Below, in pieces: positions 8,950 through 18,491 of a stretch of 64,000 nt of DNA. The DNA is taken from positions 682,001 to 746,000 of the forward strand of contig NZ_WTYL01000002.1 of assembly GCF_009828115.1 (NCBI RefSeq), in the 5' to 3' direction. Source of the DNA: Allopontixanthobacter sediminis (GTDB lineage: Bacteria > Pseudomonadota > Alphaproteobacteria > Sphingomonadales > Sphingomonadaceae). The position numbers and the translations under genes were made by a program. The notes under the pieces were generated by a model. It worked only from the letters and a program-made list of their open reading frames with translations. It did no database searches and was not told the DNA's origin. The first letter of the stretch is position 1. Each line of letters opens with the position of its first letter.

Positions 8950-9491
8950 TATCATTTCCCTGTTTTGTCATCGAGTCCTTGCGCGAGAAGGACTTCCTTT
9001 CCGCTCTTTTCGAGCAATAATCAGATATTAATAATTAGCAAACGATACTTCATTGCCAAAGAATCCCGTTTTGCCACAATCAATTAGGAACCATGCTCCC
9101 CCTGAATCTGGACTGGCAGCAACGAGCAGACATCTGCACGTTCCGCTGTTCCCGAAGCGACAAGTACCCCCAAGTGATTTGAGGTCGCAAAGAGTTAATT
9201 ATAAAAGGTCGCTGGCGGAGCTCGATTTCGAGCAACCAAACATCGCTTTAATAGAGGGCTTCGCTCACCTTGAGAGGTAGCGAGCACCATATTGCGCGAA
9301 AGCCAGGCACCGCTGACTACGCAGCAACCCAGGCTCGAGGTTTTCAAAACTTTAGCGCTTACGAGAAATGATTCCATTAAGTTTGTGATGACCGGAGATT
9401 TTTACTCGAGACAGAACGCAGACCATTTGCTTGCTGGAAAAGTTGACGGGAATTAGCGAGAGGCAACCGAGGAGTCCAAGGAAGGTGGAGC
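8950..9491. other. Divergent intergenic region, AT-rich
   Basis: 542 nt between a minus-strand PEP-CTERM gene and the plus-strand DsbA-like gene. An AT-rich patch around 9018-9045 is a likely promoter zone for the PEP-CTERM gene. No gene, RNA or repeat recognised. Confidence 0.45.
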
Positions 9492-10145
9492 ATGGCCGCA
9501 AAGTTAACTCGCAAGGACCTGATACAGCTATTTATTGTTACTATTATCGCATTCGCCGCGGCCCAATTGCTGACCCGGACCTCTCCAATTGGCATTGATG
9601 TCAGTTCTAACGCGACCGCGCAGGCAATCCTCGACGATCGGTCTTCACCCTCGCGGGAGGTCGACGACCCGACGCTAACCCTAGTTGTGTTCACCGATTA
9701 CCAATGTCCCGCTTGCAAGCTTGCGGACCCGCAGATGATGGCGGCTGTGGAAAAAGACGGTCACATTCGCGTAGTTTATAGAGATTGGCCAATCTTTGGA
9801 CCGATCTCAGAAGAAGCCGCGCTTATAGCGATCGCGTCGGACCGGCAGAATATCTATCCTGCAGTCCATCGGCAGTTGATGAGCGAGCGGCGGCCACTCA
9901 GTGAGCAAGTAATGCGCGAGGCGGTTACCGGGTCTGGCGGCGATTGGGCGCAGATTCAAAGTGATCTGCGCGACCACTCGGAGGAAATTCGTCAGCAACT
10001 CAACCTCAATCGCCGGGACGCATTTAGCTTAGGATTGGCCGGCACCCCTGGCTATCTCATCGGCCCGACGCTTGTATCAGGGGGGCTCGATGAGGGGGAA
10101 TTCACAGACGCATTCGAGAAAGGTCGGCGAACCGAAGGCCGCTAG
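9492..10145 (+). CDS. DsbA-like membrane-anchored thioredoxin-fold protein
   Basis: 217 residues. An uncleaved-looking N-terminal hydrophobic segment (about 10-28) would anchor the protein with its body in the periplasm. The active site is CPAC (C72-C75) after FTDYQ, and the cis-Pro loop is GTPGYLIG near residue 182, as in DsbA/BdbD-type thiol oxidoreductases. Likely role: forming or exchanging disulfides in exported proteins; whether the EPS-locus proteins are clients is speculation. AAGGTGGAG just before the ATG is a strong ribosome site. Confidence 0.88.
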   Translation: MAAKLTRKDLIQLFIVTIIAFAAAQLLTRTSPIGIDVSSNATAQAILDDRSSPSREVDDPTLTLVVFTDYQCPACKLADPQMMAAVEKDGHIRVVYRDWPIFGPISEEAALIAIASDRQNIYPAVHRQLMSERRPLSEQVMREAVTGSGGDWAQIQSDLRDHSEEIRQQLNLNRRDAFSLGLAGTPGYLIGPTLVSGGLDEGEFTDAFEKGRRTEGR

Positions 10146-10545
10146 CACACAGGAAAATGCATAGCGGCGAGGAAGTAAGACCAAAGTGTCTCAAAAGGAT
10201 TTTCGTCGGGCTGCAACTCAAAGCTAGTAGGCCGAATCGGTCAGATTAATTGCCTCCCCCCATGGAGTGCCGCATGGACAGTAGAAGCTTGGAAAAGAGC
10301 CAAGCGCTGGCTCATCGGACGCACGAAGGCGTGCCAAACCCGGTGGGCTAAGGGTCACGCTGCTAGGCCTATTGCCTCGAACATAGGTTGTGTGAACTTA
10401 AGGTCCGGGAATCAGATAGTCCAAGCGCCCCAATTTGGGGCAGCTGGAGGCTTCTTCTTTCAAAAGAGCAAGCAGTCCGTTAAGATTGGCAGCTATACTT
10501 AAACCGATTCTGAAACTGAAGTCGCGCTCAGTTGTTGGGGGGCAA
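10146..10545. other. Intergenic region upstream of a PEP-CTERM gene
   Basis: 400 nt. The downstream frame stays open to 10435, but the signal peptide begins only at the ATG at 10546, so the extra codons are taken as non-coding. No other feature recognised. Confidence 0.45.
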
Positions 10546-11127
10546 ATGCGAAAGAAGTTTATTAGAGTGGCCATCGCCGCATCTGTTCTGGCTGGGAGCC
10601 CTGCGTTTGCAGCGAAGCCGGCTCCTCCCCCCACAGTTCCCTGCGAGCAAGGCATTACTTTGAACGCCATCGCTTGCATCGAGGCGTCTGGCAATCTGAA
10701 TAATGACAGTCCGGAGGCGAACGCTGCCCGTACGGCTCTTTGGGGCTCTATTGGCGGTGGTTCAATTGGACAATCATCCTGGATCGCAGGCAACAAGCTC
10801 GAATTTGCGGGCGATTTCAGGGGTCAAACGTTCAGCTTTACAGCCCCGCTTTCAGGCATCTCCTTTCTCGCAATTCATTGGGGCGGCGGGAGCACGCATG
10901 ACGGAGGGCCGGGTAACTCCACTGTTTTCTATAAGATTGATGCAGGGACAGGGCCTATGACCTTTACTACGAACTTCCGCGGGATCTCAAATGCCGCCTT
11001 GTACTCGACCAGTGGGCCTGCTGTTCCCGAGCCCGCCACTTGGGCGATGTTTATCTTAGGTCTTGGTCTGGTCGGCTTCACTTTGCGGCGCCGAAAGACC
11101 CATTCATCACGGTTCGCTTTCAGTTGA
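10546..11127 (+). CDS. PEP-CTERM (PEPxxWA) secreted protein
   Basis: 193 residues from the ATG at 10546, where a run of Gs gives the ribosome site and a clear signal peptide begins (MRKKFIRVAIAAS, cleavage near AFA). The reading frame is open further upstream, but that part is not protein-like. The body is about 135 residues with two cysteines near its start and a Gly/Ser-rich centre (HWGGGSTHDGG). The tail has PEPATWA from residue 161, a hydrophobic helix, RRRK and a final FAFS. Solitary gene upstream of the convergent rfb operon. Confidence 0.85.
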   Translation: MRKKFIRVAIAASVLAGSPAFAAKPAPPPTVPCEQGITLNAIACIEASGNLNNDSPEANAARTALWGSIGGGSIGQSSWIAGNKLEFAGDFRGQTFSFTAPLSGISFLAIHWGGGSTHDGGPGNSTVFYKIDAGTGPMTFTTNFRGISNAALYSTSGPAVPEPATWAMFILGLGLVGFTLRRRKTHSSRFAFS

Positions 11128-11372
11128 TGCTCTATATGTATTGAAGTCAGAAGACGCTGTAACCGGAGCGATTTTTGTTTCTGGAAAAATCTACGGAAAC
11201 TGAGCTCACTCCGATTGATGTAATGGAAAGCCTCAGAACGGCAAACCATCTGTCAATCCACACAAGCCCCTTGTGCCTTTTCAGAAACGAATTTTCCGAA
11301 CGCGGGCGTCCGGAGGACAACTCGGCTCCTTGAAGAATCCTGACTCTTCATGGATAAAGTGAGATGCAAACG

Positions 11373-12431
11373 CTACTGTCGGCCCAATAATGGGCGCCAC
11401 CAGTTCTCATTATCAAGATACCAAGCCAATGTTTCCGCAAAGCCTACAGTGAAGTCGCGCTCGGGCCGATAGCCCAGTTCGCTCCGCACTTTGGTTTCAT
11501 CGATTGCATAGCGGCGATCGTGGCCGGCGCGGTCAGTAACGAAGGTCTTAAGGGAAGCGGACGGTTCGCCTCGCGCCGCAGGCGCATCTGGGTACTTGGC
11601 CGCCAAGCCACCACGGCTAGCAAAGGCTTGATCGACCGCGGTGCAGATTTCTTCGATAACCTTCAAATTGGGCAATTCTTGGCCGCCGCCGATATTATAG
11701 GTTTCTCCGGTGCGGCCTTTCGTCAAGACTAGTTCAATGCCTTGGCAGTGGTCTTCCACATGAAGCCAATCCCTCACATTCATGCCGTCGCCATAAATCG
11801 GGAGGTTCCGGCCATAGAGGCAATTGATCAGAAAAAGGGGGATCAGCTTTTCGGGGAATTGGTACGGGCCGTAATTGTTCGAACAGTTACTAGTGGTCGT
11901 ATCCAGTCCGTAGGTATGATGATAGGCTCGCACCAAGTGGTCCGAGCCGGCTTTTGACGCCGAATAGGGCGAATTGGGTTCATAGGTGGTGGTTTCGCTA
12001 AACGCGGGATCGTTGGGCCCCAGCGAGCCGTAAACCTCGTCGGTGGATACGTGATGAAACCGGTGCGGCTGGCCCGATCCACTATCCAGCCAGGCTCGAC
12101 GCGCAGCTTTCAGCATGCTGTGCGTTCCCACGACGTTCGTAGTGACAAAGGCGTCTGGACCGGAGATTGACCGGTCGACATGACTTTCCGCGGCGAAGTG
12201 TACGATAGTATCGATCTTGCGATCTTTCAGAAGGCGAGAGACCAACCCAGTGTCGCAGATATCACCTTCTACAAGATCGACCTCCTTCAGTCCGGCGAGG
12301 TTGGCCGGGTTTCCGGCATAGGTTAGCAGATCCAGCACAGTAATCTCGTCAGCGCCGTGCCCGCTACGCCAATGGCGCACGAAATTCGCGCCAATGAAAC
12401 CAGCGCCCCCGGTCACGAGAAGATTAGCCAT
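11373..12431 (-). CDS. rfbB: dTDP-glucose 4,6-dehydratase
   Basis: 352 residues. Converts dTDP-glucose to dTDP-4-keto-6-deoxyglucose, the second step of dTDP-L-rhamnose synthesis, using bound NAD. Extended SDR fold: GGAGFIG at 7-13, HFAAESHVDRS, the STDEVYG active-site strand (Asp/Glu), and YSASKAG with catalytic Tyr and Lys. I take the ATG at 12431, which overlaps the rfbD stop and has AAGGA upstream; a TTG three codons earlier is the alternative. Last gene of the rfbA-C-D-B operon. Confidence 0.96.
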   Translation of the reverse strand: MANLLVTGGAGFIGANFVRHWRSGHGADEITVLDLLTYAGNPANLAGLKEVDLVEGDICDTGLVSRLLKDRKIDTIVHFAAESHVDRSISGPDAFVTTNVVGTHSMLKAARRAWLDSGSGQPHRFHHVSTDEVYGSLGPNDPAFSETTTYEPNSPYSASKAGSDHLVRAYHHTYGLDTTTSNCSNNYGPYQFPEKLIPLFLINCLYGRNLPIYGDGMNVRDWLHVEDHCQGIELVLTKGRTGETYNIGGGQELPNLKVIEEICTAVDQAFASRGGLAAKYPDAPAARGEPSASLKTFVTDRAGHDRRYAIDETKVRSELGYRPERDFTVGFAETLAWYLDNENWWRPLLGRQ

Positions 12432-13281
12432 GATCCACAAGTTCCTTCAGCATCCGGCGCAATTGAACGCGCCAATGCGGCGCTATGCCTCCAAGTGCTT
12501 TCCATGTCTCAGTTTTATCGAGCACCGAAAATGCCGGTCTTTTGGCAGGCATTGGATAATCGGCGGTCGTAATAGGGACGATCGGAACGGCGCGATCGAG
12601 GAAGCCAAGTTCCAACGCTTCTTCTTGGATCGCTACCGCGAAATCATACCAGCTGGCTACTCCGCTGTCAGTGTAGTGGAATATCCCCACCTTGCCCTGC
12701 AGTGTAAGAGCCCAAATTGCCTCGGCGAGTGAAGAAGCCCAGCTGGGCGTGCCAACCTGGTCTGCCACGACGCGCACCTCGTCTCGCTCGCGCATGAGGC
12801 GCAGCATCGTGTTGACGAAGTTCTGGCCGTTCGCGGCATAAACCCAAGCCGTACGAACGATTAAAGCGTCCGGTCCTGCGGCAGCCTCCCCGGCTAGCTT
12901 CGAGGCGCCATAAATGCTCATGGGAGCTGGGTAATCGCTTGGCTTCCGAGGAACAGCGTCAGATTCACCAAACACGAAGTCGGTCGAAACATGCACCAAA
13001 CGGGCACCTGCGGTTTGTGCGGCGTGGGCAAGAAGCGCCACGCCAGCCTGATTGATTGAAAAGGCGCGCTCTGGTTCGGTTTCAGCCAAGTCCACCGCAG
13101 TGAACGCGGCCGCATTGATGACGACAGCGGGGGCGTGATCGGCAAAGGCCTTCGCTACCGAATCTGCGTCAGTGATGTTGAGCGCAATCGAACCAAGTGC
13201 TGCTATGGTGACATGCGCGGGCGCGCACTGCACCAAGGCGCGCCCCAACTGCCCTTCCGCGCCCGTAATCAAGACCTTCAT
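12424..13281 (-). CDS. rfbD: dTDP-4-dehydrorhamnose reductase
   Basis: 285 residues. NAD(P)H-dependent reduction of dTDP-4-dehydrorhamnose to dTDP-L-rhamnose, the last step of the pathway. Rossmann motif TGAEGQLG (6-13), substrate-side motif AAAFTAVD, catalytic YGASKLAGE, and the AWVYA block typical of RmlD. Overlaps the end of rfbC by 4 nt (ATGA), so translation is coupled. Cytosolic. Confidence 0.96.
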   Translation of the reverse strand: MKVLITGAEGQLGRALVQCAPAHVTIAALGSIALNITDADSVAKAFADHAPAVVINAAAFTAVDLAETEPERAFSINQAGVALLAHAAQTAGARLVHVSTDFVFGESDAVPRKPSDYPAPMSIYGASKLAGEAAAGPDALIVRTAWVYAANGQNFVNTMLRLMRERDEVRVVADQVGTPSWASSLAEAIWALTLQGKVGIFHYTDSGVASWYDFAVAIQEEALELGFLDRAVPIVPITTADYPMPAKRPAFSVLDKTETWKALGGIAPHWRVQLRRMLKELVDHG

Positions 13282-13823
13282 GGGTAACCCACGGTCTCTG
13301 CTAACGATCGCCCGTTCTGATCTTTCGCGGACAATTGCGGAACAATCCCGTCAAGAGGCCAGGATATACCGACCTCTGGGTCATCCCACCGCAAACAATG
13401 CTCGGAAGATGGATCGTAAAGGTCGGTGCATTTGTAGAGGAAGTCCGTTCCATCCTCGAGGCAAAGGAACCCGTGCGCCATTCCTGGCGGAACCCACAAC
13501 ATTGTCTTGTTGGCGGACGACAGTTCCAGCCCGAACCACTTGCCGAAAGTTTGAGAAGATCGGCGTAGGTCGACGATTACGTCAAATACCGAGCCTGCTG
13601 TAACTCGGACGAGTTTGCCCTGCGGAGCCGGATTTTGGTAGTGGAGGCCCCGCAGGATCCCGCGGGAAGAACGGCTTTGATTGTCTTGCACGAAATCCAG
13701 GTTCAAACCTTTTTCGCAGAAAGTCTTTTGGTTCCAGCTTTCCATGAAAAAGCCGCGCTCGTCTCCGAAGACGCGCGGCTGGATTACCACCGCGTCCTTG
13801 ATTGGGGTGGGTGTTACTTCCAT
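13278..13823 (-). CDS. rfbC: dTDP-4-dehydrorhamnose 3,5-epimerase
   Basis: 181 residues, the normal family length. Cupin-type epimerase acting on dTDP-4-keto-6-deoxyglucose. Conserved blocks: [14 protein letters not shown] with the catalytic His, [19 protein letters not shown] and the FLYKCTDLY segment with the proton-donor Tyr. Overlaps rfbA by 10 nt and rfbD by 4 nt. Confidence 0.96.
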   Translation of the reverse strand: MEVTPTPIKDAVVIQPRVFGDERGFFMESWNQKTFCEKGLNLDFVQDNQSRSSRGILRGLHYQNPAPQGKLVRVTAGSVFDVIVDLRRSSQTFGKWFGLELSSANKTMLWVPPGMAHGFLCLEDGTDFLYKCTDLYDPSSEHCLRWDDPEVGISWPLDGIVPQLSAKDQNGRSLAETVGYP

Positions 13824-14698
13824 TGTGATCCCGCTTCGAGCAGCTTGAGCAAATATTCGCCGTAACCTGACTTCCTTAAAGGTTCGGCGATCCGCTTCAG
13901 TTCATCGTCGTCAATGAAGCCCATTCTCCAGCTGAGCTCCTCGGGACAACAGATTTTCAATCCCTGCCGTTCTTCGGTGATCCGGACATAGTTGGCTGCA
14001 TCGATCAGCGACCCATGCGTACCTGTATCCAGCCAGGCAAACCCACGCCCCATGAGCTCGACATCGAGGTCACCCGCTTCCAGATACATGCGATTGAGAT
14101 CCGTAATTTCCAGTTCGCCGCGAGACGATGGCTTGATTGCTTGTGCGAGTTCCACCGCGCGCCCGTCATAAAAGTAGAGGCCCGTGACTGCATAATTGGA
14201 TTTCGGCGACGCTGGCTTTTCTTCGATGGTTTGTGCTCTGCCGGATTTGTCGAAAGAAACGACGCCGTAGGCGGTTGGATCATCGACGTGATAGCCAAAC
14301 ACGGTGGCGCCGCTCGTGCGTGAACTCGCCCGGGCGAGCATGTCGGATAGGCCATGCCCATAAAAAATGTTGTCGCCCAAGATGAGCGCCGAAGGACCTG
14401 TCCCGACAAACTCGGCCCCGATATGATAGGCCTGAGCCAGGCCAGCTGGTTCCGGCTGGACGGCATAACTTATGGCCACACCCAAATCCCGCCCGTCTCC
14501 CAGTAGGGCTTGAAACGCAGCAAGGTCATGCGGTGTTGTGATGACAAGGATTTCGCGAATCCCGCTCAATATCAGTACCGATAGCGGGTAATAGATCATC
14601 GGCTTGTCGTAGACAGGCATAAGCTGTTTCGAGACTGCTTTGGTAAGGGGATAAAGCCGTGTCCCCGACCCTCCTGCAAGGATGATCCCTTTGCGCAT
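13814..14698 (-). CDS. rfbA: Glucose-1-phosphate thymidylyltransferase
   Basis: 294 residues. Makes dTDP-glucose from dTTP and glucose-1-phosphate, the entry step to dTDP-rhamnose. Nucleotidyltransferase signature [11 protein letters not shown] (9-19), [23 protein letters not shown] with the metal-binding Asp, and EEKPASPKS. First gene of the operon, so the promoter lies in 14699-15092. The presence of all four rfb genes indicates L-rhamnose in the local polymer or in LPS. Confidence 0.97.
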   Translation of the reverse strand: MRKGIILAGGSGTRLYPLTKAVSKQLMPVYDKPMIYYPLSVLILSGIREILVITTPHDLAAFQALLGDGRDLGVAISYAVQPEPAGLAQAYHIGAEFVGTGPSALILGDNIFYGHGLSDMLARASSRTSGATVFGYHVDDPTAYGVVSFDKSGRAQTIEEKPASPKSNYAVTGLYFYDGRAVELAQAIKPSSRGELEITDLNRMYLEAGDLDVELMGRGFAWLDTGTHGSLIDAANYVRITEERQGLKICCPEELSWRMGFIDDDELKRIAEPLRKSGYGEYLLKLLEAGSQWK

Positions 14699-15092
14699 TT
14701 TTCATGGAGCCTTCGTGTCGGTCTGATTTCGAAGCGTGCTCTCGCAAACCTGAGAAACGAATGCAATGGAAGGCACATGCCCGGACGGGTTTTAATACAA
14801 AAACAAAATTTATTATGACCGACATCTGTTCAGAATTTCGGCGGCTGTGTGAAAGGCTTCCCCTCGTTCCAAGCCTCGTCCACATCGACAACCGCCTGGG
14901 TAGGGCCTCACATATTCGTACCGAGTGGATAATCATTGAGCGCCGCTGATCCATCGGATCTGAAGTGCGAGCTCTGATCCGAACCAACAACCCTCGCGCA
15001 AATTGAGCACTGCGTCTCGGGATTTTTGCTCTTCTCAAACTCCTTAGACAGTCATGAAGTATCGCGAGCCGTAAATCCGCATCTGTGGCAAC
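14699..15092. other. Leader/promoter region of the rfb operon
   Basis: 394 nt between rfbA and the aspartic protease gene, both on the minus strand. An AT-rich patch around 14785-14820 is the likely rfb promoter area; a CATAAT-like -10 is visible on the minus strand but without a convincing -35. No gene seen. Confidence 0.4.
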
Positions 15093-15635
15093 TTAATCGT
15101 TTTCCGGCGGAACTTTTTTGGCAAGGGCAGGGCTAGACCCCCTAAAGGTCAGGTGGTCACCGTCGATATGAATCGAAGCGAACTGGGCGAGCCCATTTTG
15201 TCCGAGCAGTGATACGCCAACATCTTTGCGCGGGATGGCCGCTTTTAAATTCTTCATAACGTGACCGTCGAATGCGATCTCTTTAATCACGATCCAATCG
15301 ACATCGACCACACCGCCAGCTGTCAAGAGCTTCTCGGTATCCGCCAAGCGTGCATAAGAATCAATTTTCTGAGCAGCCTCATGGCTTAGGACCATATGAC
15401 TCGCCCCTGTATCCACCAGGAAACGGACCGTTTCAGATCCCATATTGCCATCAACAAAGAACAGTCCGTTGTCGGCTCGCTGAATCCCTTTAAGTGCGCC
15501 GTCTGTTTGTAGCTGAACTGAGGCAGTTCGCGTAGCAAACGCAGACGGCGGCAAACGAGCATCCTGAAGCGCAAAAAAGGGCGTTATAGCCACCGTGGCT
15601 ACCACCCCAGCCGTAAAATGCAGAATTTGCCTCAT
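15093..15635 (-). CDS. Retropepsin-like aspartic protease, exported
   Basis: 180 residues. N-terminal hydrophobic segment (about 5-24) acts as signal or anchor; the rest would be periplasmic. One aspartic protease motif, FLVDTGASH (catalytic D75), followed by the hydrophobic flap region and VSLLGQNGL, matches the single-lobe clan AA proteases (TIGR02281-like) that act as homodimers. It lies between rfb and the exosortase-associated genes on the same strand, about 200 nt from its upstream neighbour. A role in processing exported proteins is possible but unproven. Confidence 0.85.
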   Translation of the reverse strand: MRQILHFTAGVVATVAITPFFALQDARLPPSAFATRTASVQLQTDGALKGIQRADNGLFFVDGNMGSETVRFLVDTGASHMVLSHEAAQKIDSYARLADTEKLLTAGGVVDVDWIVIKEIAFDGHVMKNLKAAIPRKDVGVSLLGQNGLAQFASIHIDGDHLTFRGSSPALAKKVPPEND

Positions 15636-15837
15636 CCACGCAGGCTAGCGGCATGGCTTTTCGCTTACGTTTCGGAGGATGCCTAACTGACCATTAACTA
15701 ATAGAAAGTTTCGTGCAGAGCGTTTGGAAATCGATATACCTTTGAAGCGGGAACTACGGGCCCTTCAGGTCATTCTACTCGTCTGCCGACCGTTGAAAAT
15801 CACTTCGTTTATACTGGCAAGGAAGGCCTCTTCAGAA

Positions 15838-16710
15838 TCAAGCGCTTAGTTCAGCTTCCATCCGCCGGATCCGGCGAGATTGAACTTTTCCAAAAATCAG
15901 CAGAAACGCGGCTAGAATTGCCCATTGGATGGCTTGAAGCCAATAGCGGATTTCGAGTGAATTCTTATCGATATAAAGGGTGTAATACGGATCGCCTATG
16001 CCAACTCCGATGGAGTTGAATAAGGCCCGTGCAGTCCCTGGAAGCCCACCTTCAACAAGAAGGCCGGACCACGCGGGCTTTTGAGTGAGCCCGATCAACT
16101 CGTTCCTATCGGTCGCGTCGAGTTGCACAAACACGCGGGCTGACTTTCCCTGCCCAGCGGCGCGATACGGAGCAAAAGCCATCCGATCGTCACCTAGGAA
16201 CCAGTCTTGTCCGAAGAAGATGATTTCACCCACTTCGCCTCCGACGATACGAGCCGGCCCTTCTTCAACGGAGACGACACCGAAATCACTTGCAGCTATC
16301 GTCTGCCGCGCACCCGTCGTTCCCGGTAGCATGAATAGTGTGAATATCACAAATCCCGCAATCACCAGACATGCAGCCATGCCGAACCCATACAGGACCG
16401 CTCGGAGGGTTTTCGCGCGCTTAATTGGATTCAATCGATTTTGCTCTATACTCTGTTCCGCGTTCTCGCGTTTGCGCAAAACCCTAAGGACTAACCAAGC
16501 CGGTAGGGCGGCTAAGCAGAACAAGAAGAGAAAGGTGAGCAGAGGAGCATAGGCCCCGAAATATCCAAGCTGCAACTCGGCAAGCCGGCCAAAGAACCCC
16601 CTATAACTTACCGCTTCCCAGAGAAAGTATAGGGCGCAGAGAACGATCCATGCGCGTGCAGCGAGCCTGACCACCGATAATGGAATGAACGACACGTTTC
16701 GGCCAGTCAT
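15838..16710 (-). CDS. Four-helix membrane protein with large periplasmic domain, unknown family
   Basis: 290 residues. Predicted helices at about 17-36, 51-78, 104-128 and 257-274. The positive-inside rule (RKRENAE...KRAK at 79-103; RRIRRM at the end) puts both ends in the cytoplasm and residues 129-256 in the periplasm. That domain is beta-like, with motifs FGQDWFLGDDR and PAWSGLLVEGGLPG, and has no Cys. I recognise no family. The start overlaps the stop of the atypical PEP-CTERM gene by 4 nt, so the two proteins are probably made together and may interact (inference). Confidence 0.7.
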   Translation of the reverse strand: MTGRNVSFIPLSVVRLAARAWIVLCALYFLWEAVSYRGFFGRLAELQLGYFGAYAPLLTFLFLFCLAALPAWLVLRVLRKRENAEQSIEQNRLNPIKRAKTLRAVLYGFGMAACLVIAGFVIFTLFMLPGTTGARQTIAASDFGVVSVEEGPARIVGGEVGEIIFFGQDWFLGDDRMAFAPYRAAGQGKSARVFVQLDATDRNELIGLTQKPAWSGLLVEGGLPGTARALFNSIGVGIGDPYYTLYIDKNSLEIRYWLQAIQWAILAAFLLIFGKVQSRRIRRMEAELSA

Positions 16711-17417
16711 TGACTTGAAGATACGGCCAAGAGTCGCGGTTTACGGACCCTGTTTCGACGACGAAGTGCAACGCCGACACCGAAAAAGCCTAAGATCAAG
16801 GTGATCCATGTTGACGGTTCGGGAACTGCTGTGACCGGAACACCGTCTGATCCGCCGGTACCTCCACCGCTGCTGTCGCCGCCGCCGCCACCAGTCCCCC
16901 CGCCGCCAGAGCCTCCGCCCCCAGTGCCTGGGACACCCGCTGAAAACACAGGTGTCGCAGTTGGGCCGAAAGCTGGCCCCAATGCCGCAAACGCCGTAGG
17001 GGTCGTGTCTGCCGCCGGGGAAAAGGCTTCCAACATTGCCGCAGCGGCAGCCGGGTCGACTGCTGCGCCAGAGATGGCGGCACCTGGCGGCGCGGCAATG
17101 GCTGGATTGATACTGCGAGTAGCAACGTTGCTCGTGTCACGGTCCCGCAAAATTCGGCGGATTCGGTTACGCGGGATCCGAGAGGCGTCGGAAACCCTCA
17201 CCATGCCGTCTGGATCGTCCGAAAACGACCCGTCGTCGGTGGCCTCAGACGGAGGGATTGCCATGGCAGCGATCGGGCTAGCCTTTGAATCCGGCGCCCC
17301 GATGATGGCGCGATCCTCTAGGCGCGTAAACCCAATCAAAGCAATGCCAACAATCAGAGCTACGGCCGTTTTCGAACGAACCGTATTACCGCTCCCTGTT
17401 TCCTCTTGTTCTGGCAC
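16707..17417 (-). CDS. Atypical PEP-CTERM protein with N-terminal anchor and Gly-rich spacer
   Basis: 236 residues, GTG start with GGGG upstream. It has no classical signal peptide: a polar 16-residue N-terminus precedes one hydrophobic helix (about 17-32), like a type II anchor. Then comes a charged Arg/Asp segment (82-98), an Ala/Pro-rich region, a glycine spacer (about 163-190), and a PEP-CTERM tail: PEPSTWI from residue 199, a hydrophobic helix and RRRNRVRK. Ile replaces Ala after Trp, and the chain does not end in the aromatic-Ala pattern of its relatives. It is coupled to the membrane protein at 15838 and close to the EpsD and XrtV genes. Function unknown. Confidence 0.75.
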   Translation of the reverse strand: MPEQEETGSGNTVRSKTAVALIVGIALIGFTRLEDRAIIGAPDSKASPIAAMAIPPSEATDDGSFSDDPDGMVRVSDASRIPRNRIRRILRDRDTSNVATRSINPAIAAPPGAAISGAAVDPAAAAAMLEAFSPAADTTPTAFAALGPAFGPTATPVFSAGVPGTGGGGSGGGGTGGGGGDSSGGGTGGSDGVPVTAVPEPSTWITLILGFFGVGVALRRRNRVRKPRLLAVSSSQ

Positions 17418-17538
17418 TACAACCCCGCTTTCAATGTTCGGTGCTTATGATAAGTAATTTACCTATTATCAACCAATTATATCGTGTGGACTGCATGCTC
17501 ACAGATCTGGCGAAACTCAGCGAACCAGCTCTAGGCGC

Positions 17539-18381
17539 TTATTTTGTCGGTGTTTTCTTGGGTGCCGGCGCGAGCCCCTCTTGATAAGTTATAGTCGCCT
17601 TCGTTCTGGCTTCGTCCAAGCGTGTCTGCAAAACTTTCCCTAGGTTTTCGGCGCGCATGGTTTGAGCGGCAACGGGTGTTGCATCTTCTTCGCTGGTTGG
17701 AACTGCCTGGCGGCCAGTGATCACGCTAACCACTATCTTCCCCTGTGTCGGCACCACAAAAGGCTCGCCGGGTGGAAGCGCTAGGATCTGGTTGAGAGCA
17801 GGTGTGGGAATGCTCATAGAATCGATCGTGTTCTTTCCCGTGTCGTAGCTCACATTGAATCTCTTCAAAGTTTGTTCGACGTCTGCCATGGATTTGTCGG
17901 CCTCGAGTGCCTTGAGGACGCTTGGATCGTTGGGAAGGTCGAAACTGATCTGATCCACGAGATAAGCGGTCCGTTGACTAAACTTGCCGGGATTGTCAGC
18001 CAGGTACTTCTTGATGGATGCGGCGTCAGGAACGCGCACTGTGTCGGCAATTTTGGTTCCATACATCTGCACAAGGAGCTCTTCGTTCAGGCGCCTTTGC
18101 CGAGTAATGTACATCGGGTCCTTATCGAGACCGTCTTCTTTTGCTACCTGCGAGATCAGGCGGCGATCGACGATCTGCTGTAGTACCTGCCTTCGAATTG
18201 CCTCCTTGTCCCCTACAGGAGGTGCTGGCAACTCGGATATCTCAGCATTCAGTTCTTGTTGCGTGATCTCTTCACCGTTCACGACGGCTACGACTTGCCC
18301 GGTCGGCTCGCTGCTGCAGGCGGTAAGGCTGATCAACACGGCGCTGGCCAATGCCAGTCTTGCGGTAAAGGTGAAAGTCAC
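17539..18381 (-). CDS. EpsD-family peptidyl-prolyl isomerase lipoprotein
   Basis: 280 residues, GTG start preceded by GGGGA. Signal peptide with lipobox LTAC (Cys22), so a lipoprotein. The body resembles SurA/PrsA-type N domains (VVAVVNGEEIT, then a helical core) followed by a parvulin-like region (about 125-225) and a charged tail. EpsD-type proteins accompany exosortase/EPS gene sets and are thought to assist folding of exported proteins. Divergent from the XrtV accessory gene and 121 nt from the atypical PEP-CTERM gene. The parvulin part is divergent, so catalytic activity is uncertain. Confidence 0.8.
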   Translation of the reverse strand: MTFTFTARLALASAVLISLTACSSEPTGQVVAVVNGEEITQQELNAEISELPAPPVGDKEAIRRQVLQQIVDRRLISQVAKEDGLDKDPMYITRQRRLNEELLVQMYGTKIADTVRVPDAASIKKYLADNPGKFSQRTAYLVDQISFDLPNDPSVLKALEADKSMADVEQTLKRFNVSYDTGKNTIDSMSIPTPALNQILALPPGEPFVVPTQGKIVVSVITGRQAVPTSEEDATPVAAQTMRAENLGKVLQTRLDEARTKATITYQEGLAPAPKKTPTK

Positions 18382-18491
18382 TTAGGTCCCCAACAATTGA
18401 ATGAAGAGTCTGCGCGGTTTGGCATTCTACATCAACATGATGGGGTGCTATAGCGACCTTGCGGACCGCTCACAACAACGGGGATGCCAAA

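Noticed and set aside
16801-17457. A 218-codon proline-rich plus-strand frame opposite the atypical PEP-CTERM gene
   Set aside because: Its proline runs are the complement of the glycine spacer codons on the minus strand. The minus-strand frame carries the PEP-CTERM tail and is coupled to the next gene.
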